Part shown: piece by piece, positions 1 to 5,449 of the stretch
How the letters are laid out: every line of letters starts with the position of its first letter
Numbering within the stretch: position 1 is the first letter of the stretch
Assembly (NCBI GenBank): GCA_031278075.1
Contig: JAITLE010000122.1
Coordinates: 1 to 7,209, forward strand
Length of the DNA stretch: 7,209 nucleotides
DNA from: Bifidobacteriaceae bacterium
Lineage (GTDB): Bacteria; Actinomycetota; Actinomycetes; Actinomycetales; WQXJ01
Direction of reading: 5' to 3'
Notes under the pieces: model-generated
What the model was told of the DNA's origin: nothing
Database searches by the model: none
The model's input: the letters and a program-made list of their open reading frames with translations, nothing else
Position numbers and translations under genes: made by a program

Positions 1-1
1 G

Positions 2-2875
2 CAGACATTCGGCAGCCAGCTGACGTTCGATCCGCAAGCCGACTGGGTATATCCCTCCTACTACTCGGCCTCCGTCGGGTTCGCCACCAATCTGGGGACC
101 ATAACCGTCGTCGAGTATGGCCCGACAACGGCCTACGGCAGCATCACGGACACCCAGGACGCGTACTACTACAACCACCTGCACTACCTCACCGGGTTGC
201 AGCCCGGCAAGGCGTACCACTACCGCATCCTGGCGCAAACCCAAGACGGCCAATGGCTGGCCTCGCCGGACAGGGTTCTCACCACGAAGCAGATCACCGC
301 AGATGTCGTGCGCATCCCAGAGGATATGACAAGTGGCCCGCAGTATGTGCTTACCGAATCGGGGAAGACATACTTGGTCACACAAGATCTGACGGTGGAC
401 GCCGCCTTCATCAAACTCCGCGCCAGCAACGTGGTGATCGACCTCGGCGGCCACACGGTCGTCTACGACAACGGTGAGCCAATCGTCGACGAGCTGAGCT
501 ATTACAGCGACTATGGAACCTTTGGCATCCACGCCAATCAGTGGAGTCTGCACGATATCCAGATCTACAACGGCACATTGCGTCAAGGCGCCCACGGGGG
601 CCAGGGCTACGCAGGTGTGGGCTACAACCCGATCGACCTGGCTATGGTCGGCTTCACCGAGCGCAACGTCATCGCGGGCATCACCGCCGACTACTACGGC
701 GACGATGTCGAAGGCTTCGCCAATGTCGGAGTCGAGTATTTCCACCACAATGTGGCGATCGATCGTGGTACGGTCGTCACCAACCGGCATTGGGGCTTGC
801 ACGCCGTGAAGGGGCACATTGAAAACGCGTCTTACAACTCGTTGCGGCGCTTCCGCCATCAAGGCATTGACGGCGCCAAGAACGTGATCGGCAACGAGCT
901 CTACGGCGACAGCTACGCGACCAACTCGTACATGATCCAGCAAGCTGACAACGGCGAAGTGGCGGGCAACAAGGTGTTCGGCACAGGGTTCATGCCGATT
1001 GGCATAGGCTACGCGGACAGTTCGCACGTCCACGACAACTTTGTCTACATTCACGGCACGGCCAATAGGCAGCGCGACTTGGAATATGACCGGATTTCGG
1101 GCATCAGCGGCGTTCGCTTCACCATGTACAACCAGGAGACTGGCGCTTACGACGGCGATCGCGGCACCCCTATTGTGGATCTGTTGTACGAGGATAATGT
1201 CTTCGTGTTGAAGCCGTGGGAAGGCTGCGCCGTCGCCCGAGGATTGTGGATCAGCACAGGCGCCCGGTCGAAGAACACTCAGTTCTTGAACAACATCGTC
1301 AAAGTTGAAGCGCTGAGCGACCAGCTCAACGTTTGGGATTACCGTTGGCAGATGGCTGTGACCACGGTGGACATCAACGGAGGTCGAAACCCAGCGGACG
1401 CCACTTTGCCGCCGCCGGTGACGCTGCTCGAAGGCAACACCTTCTCGTCGAACGTGGAATTCGTGTCGTTTGGGTCAAGTTATGGCACCGGCATACAGAA
1501 TGTTCTGTTCAAGAACAATCATTTCCAGAAGATCGATCATCATACTGCGAACTTCGAGCCATACACAATCTCATATTGGGACTGGGGCTCGGAGATGAAT
1601 ATGATGGTCGACAACACCGCCGAGGGGTTCGACATCGCGACGACGCCACTGATGTTCGGGGAGACCTTTTCGGAGTTGACGGTCGCGAACACGTTCGACT
1701 TGACGTTGGTCGACAGCCGCGGGGCGCCGGTGGCGAACCAGCAGGTGGAGTTGGAGGTGGAAGGCGATTGGGCGTGGTGGAAGCTAGTGGAGTGGCTGCC
1801 GGACGGAAGGGAGCCGGCGGATGCTCCGGACGGCGGGAGGTACACGATATCCGGAGTGACCGATGGCCAGGGCGCGGTGCAGGTGGAGTTGAAGGAGGTG
1901 TATCACGTGCTGCGAGTCCTCGGCATCCAAGAACGGGTGGATTATCGGGAGGCGACCTTGACCGTCGCGGGATATCTGCCGGCGACGGCGACGCTAGCGG
2001 ACCTGAAGGAAGACGGGCAGGTGACGCTGATCGCTGAAACGGGCGACCCGGGTGGCCCGACTTTGGGCGCACCAGGCAGCTTCTGGACCCAAGCGCTCGG
2101 CGCCAATGGCGTGTACTTGCGGTGGTGGACGGACCAGGTGGTCGACGGCACGAGGGTGTACCGGTCGGCATCGGCGGATGGGCCGTTCGCGCTGATCGGG
2201 ACTGTGGTAGACGAGTTCTACTACATCGACGCCGGCTTGGCGGCGGGTACGACCTTCTATTACAAGCTGGCGCATTTCAAGGGCAGCGTGACCGGTGCGT
2301 ACACGGCCGCCTTGGGAGAGACCACCAATGCGCTGTGGTCGATGCCGAGCAGCTTCCGGATCGCCGCGTGGGGCGCCGATGGCGCCTACCTGCGGTGGTG
2401 GACGGGCCAGCCGGTCGATGGCACGAAGGTGTACCGGGCGACATCGCCGGACGGGCCGTTCACGCTGGTGGCGACCGTGACCGGCGAGGACTACTACGAG
2501 GACACCGGGCTGCCGCTGGGCACGACCTTCTATTACAAGGCCGCCCACTTCAAGGGCGCTGACCTCGGGGCGTTCACCGCGACGTTGACTCGGACCACCG
2601 ACGCGGTCTGGTCGATGCCGAGCAGCTTCCGGATCGCCGCGTGGGGCGCCGATGGCGCATACCTGATGTGGTGGACGAGCCAGCCGGTCGATGGCACGAA
2701 GGTGTACCGGGCGACATCGCCGGATGGGCCGTTCACGCTGGTGGCTACCGTGACCGGCGAGGACTACTACGCGGACACCGGACTGCCGTCGGGCACGACC
2801 TTCTATTACAAGGCCGCCCACTTCAAGGGGACCGACGGAGGGGCGTTCACCGCGACGTTGACTCGGACCACGTGA
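2..2875 (+). CDS. Secreted-type multidomain protein: FN3-like, parallel beta-helix, Ig-like and three tandem FN3 modules (5' partial)
   Basis: The frame is open from base 2 to the TGA at 2873-2875, so the true start lies before the window; the TTG at 197 is internal because the domain containing it begins earlier. Visible residues about 15-100 look like an FN3 or purple-acid-phosphatase N-terminal domain (EYGPTTAYGS, then LTGLQPGKAYHYRI, then a DRVLTT end). Residues about 105-545 carry Asn/Gly-rich beta-helix rungs (NVVIDLGGHTV near 148, NVIGNELYG, LLYEDNVFVL, TLLEGNTFSS, VLFKNNHFQ), as in pectate-lyase-like folds. Residues about 555-680 resemble a bacterial Ig-like or Cna-type beta-sandwich (NTFDLTLVDSRGAPV, TDGQGAVQVEL). 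Residues 688-957 are three FN3-like modules. Only one cysteine is visible (residue 409), which suits an exported protein. No LPXTG motif or C-terminal membrane anchor is present. By family knowledge such proteins bind or cleave extracellular polysaccharide or act as adhesins. No catalytic residues could be assigned, so substrate and activity are unknown. Confidence 0.85.
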   Translation, partial: QTFGSQLTFDPQADWVYPSYYSASVGFATNLGTITVVEYGPTTAYGSITDTQDAYYYNHLHYLTGLQPGKAYHYRILAQTQDGQWLASPDRVLTTKQITADVVRIPEDMTSGPQYVLTESGKTYLVTQDLTVDAAFIKLRASNVVIDLGGHTVVYDNGEPIVDELSYYSDYGTFGIHANQWSLHDIQIYNGTLRQGAHGGQGYAGVGYNPIDLAMVGFTERNVIAGITADYYGDDVEGFANVGVEYFHHNVAIDRGTVVTNRHWGLHAVKGHIENASYNSLRRFRHQGIDGAKNVIGNELYGDSYATNSYMIQQADNGEVAGNKVFGTGFMPIGIGYADSSHVHDNFVYIHGTANRQRDLEYDRISGISGVRFTMYNQETGAYDGDRGTPIVDLLYEDNVFVLKPWEGCAVARGLWISTGARSKNTQFLNNIVKVEALSDQLNVWDYRWQMAVTTVDINGGRNPADATLPPPVTLLEGNTFSSNVEFVSFGSSYGTGIQNVLFKNNHFQKIDHHTANFEPYTISYWDWGSEMNMMVDNTAEGFDIATTPLMFGETFSELTVANTFDLTLVDSRGAPVANQQVELEVEGDWAWWKLVEWLPDGREPADAPDGGRYTISGVTDGQGAVQVELKEVYHVLRVLGIQERVDYREATLTVAGYLPATATLADLKEDGQVTLIAETGDPGGPTLGAPGSFWTQALGANGVYLRWWTDQVVDGTRVYRSASADGPFALIGTVVDEFYYIDAGLAAGTTFYYKLAHFKGSVTGAYTAALGETTNALWSMPSSFRIAAWGADGAYLRWWTGQPVDGTKVYRATSPDGPFTLVATVTGEDYYEDTGLPLGTTFYYKAAHFKGADLGAFTATLTRTTDAVWSMPSSFRIAAWGADGAYLMWWTSQPVDGTKVYRATSPDGPFTLVATVTGEDYYADTGLPSGTTFYYKAAHFKGTDGGAFTATLTRTT
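2063..2872 (+). repeat. Three tandem 273-bp units encoding 91-residue FN3-like modules
   Basis: Units begin at 2063, 2336 and 2609 and keep an exact 273-base (91-codon) register; for example, the codon before the Trp-Trp pair sits at 2120, 2393 and 2666. Each module has the pattern YL-x-WW near its start, VDGTKVYR (or TRVYR), DGPF, and a closing GTTFYYK-AHFKG strand. By hand count units 2 and 3 differ at 6 of 88 residues (R/M, G/S, E/A, L/S, A/T, L/G). Unit 1 is clearly more diverged. The last unit runs directly into the stop codon with no linker or anchor. FN3 modules in bacterial extracellular enzymes commonly act as spacers or binding platforms. Confidence 0.9.
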
Positions 2876-2910
2876 CGACGCCGAGCAGGAGCGACCGCGG
2901 ACTCCGGTGA

Positions 2911-2988
2911 ATCGAGAAGGAGGCCGCGCGCACCACACGACGCCGCCCGCCGCCCGGCGGTCTGCTTCGGTGCGCGTGGCCTCCCGAT
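2911..2988 (+). terminator. Large GC-rich hairpin, probable terminator of the beta-helix gene
   Basis: Arm 2919-2934 (GGAGGCCGCGCGCACC) pairs with 2969-2984 (GGTGCGCGTGGCCTCC): 16 contiguous pairs, one of them a G-U wobble. The helix can resume outside with ATCG at 2911-2914 and CGAT at 2985-2988 across a four-base bulge. The loop contains a small nested GC stem at 2950-2960. The structure begins 44 bases after the upstream stop codon, the usual place for a terminator. No T-run follows, which is common in high-GC actinobacteria but leaves the terminator role unproven. The alternative is a small mobile-element remnant with inverted ends. Confidence 0.5.
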
Positions 2989-3180
2989 CGGTTGACGTCC
3001 ACGCGGTCGAGTTCCTGCTCAACGCGTCCGGCGGCTGATGGCCAGCGCCGCGATGGCGTCGGTGGCCGCGGCGTCGACCAAGGCGCGGGAGATGCGCGAC
3101 GTCATTGCGGCAAACGGGTGCTAAGGCAAGTGGCAGGAGTTAGGTTCGAGGCGTTTGGGCCGCGCCTGTCGGGGTGCCCC

Positions 3181-3338
3181 GATCCGGGTGGGCGTGACCA
3201 TTCCTACACTTCTCCCGCTGGAGACGAGAAGTGTAGAGTTCCGCGATCCGCGCCGCGGGGCGCGGCTTGGCCGGCGACCGGCTTGGGGCGTGTTGCCGCA
3301 GGTCAGAGGCTCGCGCTGGTTCTGGCGTGCTGGACGTC
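3181..3338. repeat. 158-bp hairpin repeat, unit 1
   Basis: First of three tandem units beginning GATCCGGG. The core (3181-3264) holds a perfect 11-bp inverted repeat, CTACACTTCTC at 3204-3214 and GAGAAGTGTAG at 3226-3236, with an 11-base loop. A second stem follows: 3248-3254 with 3259-3265, seven pairs and a four-base loop. Hand alignment with unit 2 gives 82/84 identity in the core but 51/74 in the spacer (3265-3338). I do not recognise the repeat family. Confidence 0.9.
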
Positions 3339-3496
3339 GATCCGGGTGGGCGTGACCATTCCTACACTTCTCTCCCTGGAGACGAGAAGTGTAGAGTTCC
3401 GCGATCCGCGCCGCGGGGCGCGTCTTGATTGCGAACCCGGTCGGGCCGTGTTTGCGCAGGTCAGCGCCTTGTGGCTGTTCTGGCCTGCTGGACGCT
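3339..3496. repeat. 158-bp hairpin repeat, unit 2
   Basis: Exactly 158 bases after unit 1. The inverted-repeat arms at 3362-3372 and 3384-3394 are identical to those of unit 1, while the loop differs at two positions. The second stem is six pairs (3407-3412 with 3417-3422). The spacer keeps conserved islands, notably GCAGGTCAG and TGCTGGAC just before the next unit. Confidence 0.9.
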
Positions 3497-3582
3497 GATC
3501 CGGGCGGGCGCCACCATTCCTACACTTCTCTCGCTGGAGACGAGAAGTGTAGAGTTCCGCGATCCGCGCCGGGTGGCGGCGC
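3497..3582. repeat. 158-bp hairpin repeat, unit 3 (core only)
   Basis: Again 158 bases further on. The arms at 3520-3530 and 3542-3552 are unchanged. The loop is a third variant, and three bases differ near the start (GGGCGGGCGCC instead of GGGTGGGCGTG). Similarity to the other units stops after about 3570. The second stem survives in altered form, GCGCC at 3566-3570 with GGCGC at 3578-3582 around a seven-base loop. The iron box starts 21 bases later. Confidence 0.88.
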
Positions 3583-3603
3583 CGAAAGGTATGGCCCATG
3601 GGG

Positions 3604-3622
3604 TGAGGTAAGGCTAACCTAA
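3604..3622 (+). promoter_or_regulatory. DtxR/IdeR-family iron box upstream of the ABC operon
   Basis: TGAGGTAAGGCTAACCTAA matches the known IdeR consensus TTAGGTTAGGCTAACCTAA at 17 of 19 positions; the mismatches are at positions 2 and 7. It lies 69 bases before the ATG at 3692. A possible -10 hexamer, TAACCT (3615-3620), sits inside it, although no convincing -35 is visible. In actinobacteria, Fe(II)-loaded DtxR/IdeR binds such boxes and represses siderophore synthesis and uptake genes. Repression in iron-replete cells and expression in iron starvation is the expected behaviour here. Confidence 0.82.
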
Positions 3623-3631
3623 GCCTGGTAG

Positions 3632-3670
3632 GGTTGTGCCACCGGGCGGTCCCAGCCGCCCGGTCCAACC
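3632..3670 (+). promoter_or_regulatory. Strong hairpin in the leader of the ABC operon
   Basis: A perfect nine-pair stem, ACCGGGCGG (3641-3649) with CCGCCCGGT (3656-3664), closes a six-base loop. An outer five-pair stem, GGTTG (3632-3636) with CAACC (3666-3670), extends it across a small internal loop. It lies between the iron box and the start codon, so it would be in the 5' leader if transcription starts near the box. It could stabilise the mRNA, attenuate transcription or hinder translation. No terminator T-run follows. Confidence 0.5.
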
Positions 3671-3691
3671 GGATCGACCCCAGCGAGTGTC

Positions 3692-5449
3692 ATGAGCCCT
3701 CCGAAGCAAACAGGGCCGTCGCCGGCCCTCCCCGCCCAGCCCAAAATCGACCTGTTCGCGGCGGCGCGCCGACGCTTCGGCGCGATAGTCGGCTTGACAC
3801 TGCTGGGATCGGCGTTGTCGGTGACCGAGCTGGTCGGGATCGTGCACCTGACACGGGCCCTGTGGCCAGGCGTGACAGGCGGGCAGGTGGACGCGACAAG
3901 AGCCTGGTGGGCGGTCGCGGTGGCGGCCGCGGCGCTGGTGGGCGCGTTCGCCGCATCGGGCGCCGCCACGCTGGCCGGGCACCTGGCGGACGCCGACCTG
4001 CAACTGGACGTGCGGCGACGGATCGTGGCGCACCTGCGCCGACTGCCCCTCGGATGGTTCGACCAGCGTTCCAGCGGCGCGGTCAAGAAGGCCGCCCTCA
4101 ACGATGTCGCCGCCCTCCACCAACTCGTGGCCCACGCGATACACGACATGGTCAGGGGCATCGCGGTGCCGGTGCTATCCCTCGGCTATCTGCTCGCAGT
4201 GGAATGGCGGATGGGGTTGGCGGCCGCCGTGCCCCTCATCCTCGCGCTGCTGCTATACAGCCTCATGATGGGCTCCAGCACCAAGAACCTGGCGGCCTAC
4301 AACGCATCCATGGCCCGCCTGAGCTCGGCCACGATCGAATACGTGCACGGGATCGCCGTGGTCAAGAGCTTCGGCCAAGCTGGGGCCTCCCATCGCCGCT
4401 ACGACGACGAGACCAGAGTGTTCGAGCGACTCTGGACCGACTGGGCGCGGCAGACCCAAACGATCGAGACGCTGGTGATGGTTATCAGCTCGCCGGTGGT
4501 TGTTCTGGCCTATCTGATGGGGATCGCCTTCTGGCTGACCTCGGCGGGGACGATCGAGCCGATCGACGCGGCGCCCGCGATCCTGCTCGGGCTTGGGTTG
4601 ACCGCCCCGATCATCGCCTTGGGCTCATCCGGGCAGTTCGTCCGGGAGGCGACCAAAGCGGCCGGCTCGCTCAAGGAGTTCCTGGCCACCCCGCCCATCG
4701 CCCAGCCCGCCCAGCCTGAGGCGCCCGTCGGCGCCGGCGTCGCGGTGGAGGGGGTTTCCTTCACGTACGATGCCGACCACCTGGCTTTGGACCAGGTGAC
4801 CGCCTCCAGCCCGGCCGGCACGCTGACCGCCCTGGTCGGGGCCTCAGGCTCGGGCAAGTCCACGTTGGCCCGGTTGATCCCCCGCTTCTACGACGCGACA
4901 TCAGGGACCGTCCGCCTGGGCGATGTGGACGTCCGCCGCCTAGCCGAGGCGGATGTCCACGGCCAGGTCGGCTTCGTCTTCCAGGACACATACCTGCTGC
5001 GAGCCTCGGTGCGCGACAACATCCGCCTGACGCGTCCGGGCGCGAGCGCCGCAGATGTGGAGCGCGCCGCCCGCGCAGCGCAAATCCACGACCGGATCGC
5101 CCGCCTGCCACGCGGCTACGACTCGATGGTCGGCGACGACGCACACTTCTCCGGCGGTGAGGCGCAGCGGGTGATGATCGCCCGGGCGTTGATCTCCGAC
5201 GCGCCAGTGCTGGTGTTGGACGAGGCGACGGCGTTCGCCGACCCAGACAGCGAGGCGGCCATCCAAGACGCCCTGTCGAACCTGGCGGCCGGGCGCACGG
5301 TGGTGGTGATAGCCCACCGGCTGTACACAGTCACCGGCGCGGACGCGATCTGGGTGCTGGACGGCGGGAAACTGGTGGAGCGGGGACGGCATGGTGAACT
5401 GCTCGCCGCCGGCGGGCGTTACCGCAAGCTGTGGGAGGAGACGCCATGA
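3692..5449 (+). CDS. ABC half-transporter (membrane + ATPase), IrtA/YbtP-like siderophore importer subunit without SIP domain
   Basis: This 585-residue protein has the usual length of a half-transporter with one membrane domain and one ATPase. Hydrophobic segments lie near residues 29-58, 71-95, 149-192 (two helices), 257-282 and 290-314, six in total. The ATPase has A-loop Tyr359, Walker A GASGSGKST (383-391), Q-loop Gln431, signature FSGGE (486-490), Walker B VLVLDE (506-511, catalytic Glu511) and H-loop His542, so it should hydrolyse ATP. The D-loop reads ATAFADPDSE rather than the common ALD form, a trait I associate with IrtA/YbtP-type subunits. The N-terminus has only about 28 residues before the first helix, so the FAD/siderophore-interaction domain of mycobacterial IrtA is absent. 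The ATG at 3692 has only a weak ribosome site (AGCGAG). It is the first gene of a two-gene operon under an iron box. The proposed role is the inner-membrane importer half for a ferric siderophore. A drug or peptide exporter is the main alternative. Confidence 0.85.
   Translation: MSPPKQTGPSPALPAQPKIDLFAAARRRFGAIVGLTLLGSALSVTELVGIVHLTRALWPGVTGGQVDATRAWWAVAVAAAALVGAFAASGAATLAGHLADADLQLDVRRRIVAHLRRLPLGWFDQRSSGAVKKAALNDVAALHQLVAHAIHDMVRGIAVPVLSLGYLLAVEWRMGLAAAVPLILALLLYSLMMGSSTKNLAAYNASMARLSSATIEYVHGIAVVKSFGQAGASHRRYDDETRVFERLWTDWARQTQTIETLVMVISSPVVVLAYLMGIAFWLTSAGTIEPIDAAPAILLGLGLTAPIIALGSSGQFVREATKAAGSLKEFLATPPIAQPAQPEAPVGAGVAVEGVSFTYDADHLALDQVTASSPAGTLTALVGASGSGKSTLARLIPRFYDATSGTVRLGDVDVRRLAEADVHGQVGFVFQDTYLLRASVRDNIRLTRPGASAADVERAARAAQIHDRIARLPRGYDSMVGDDAHFSGGEAQRVMIARALISDAPVLVLDEATAFADPDSEAAIQDALSNLAAGRTVVVIAHRLYTVTGADAIWVLDGGKLVERGRHGELLAAGGRYRKLWEETP
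5433..5440 (+). promoter_or_regulatory. Strong Shine-Dalgarno that fixes the second transporter start
   Basis: GGGAGGAG ends five bases before the ATG at 5446, an ideal spacing. It supports 5446 over the in-frame GTG at 5431, which would overlap the site itself. Confidence 0.8.

Larger units (their letters stand above)
2876..3691. other. Long intergenic region with no convincing gene
   Basis: About 816 bp separate the beta-helix gene from the transporter operon. It holds a large GC-rich hairpin (2911-2988), three 158-bp hairpin-bearing repeats (from 3181), a DtxR/IdeR-like box (3604-3622) and a leader hairpin (3632-3670). Open frames across 2992-3498 and on the minus strand exist mainly because the repeats are GC-rich. 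They translate the same repeat again and again and match no family I know. Between 2985 and 3180 I see only two tiny overlapping frames (about 2970-3038 and 3038-3124, the latter 28 codons) with no good ribosome binding site. They may be a decayed gene fragment or chance. Confidence 0.7.

Noticed and set aside
197..199. TTG at 197 as start of the beta-helix gene
   Set aside because: The frame is open from base 2 and the FN3-like domain clearly begins upstream of this codon, so the gene is cut by the window edge.
1994..3022. Long minus-strand open frame (342 codons) opposite the FN3 repeats
   Set aside because: It mirrors the tandem repeat of the sense gene, is rich in Arg/Pro/Gly as expected of antisense GC-rich DNA, and has no recognisable domain.
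3140..3158. Second iron box beginning TTAGGTT
   Set aside because: Only the left half matches the IdeR consensus; about 9 of 19 positions agree and the palindrome is absent.
3181..3582. CRISPR array
   Set aside because: There are only three units, with an 84-base palindromic core and spacers that are themselves 69% alike. This is not a short repeat with unique spacers, and no cas genes are seen.
2992..3668. Open frames on both strands across the 158-bp repeats
   Set aside because: They translate the same non-coding repeat in successive frames. The 158-base period is not a multiple of three, so the frame shifts between units, and no ribosome sites are present.
5431..5445. GTG at 5431 as start of the second transporter
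   Set aside because: The Shine-Dalgarno GGGAGGAG lies just inside it and is ideally spaced for the ATG at 5446, which also gives the classic ATGA overlap.
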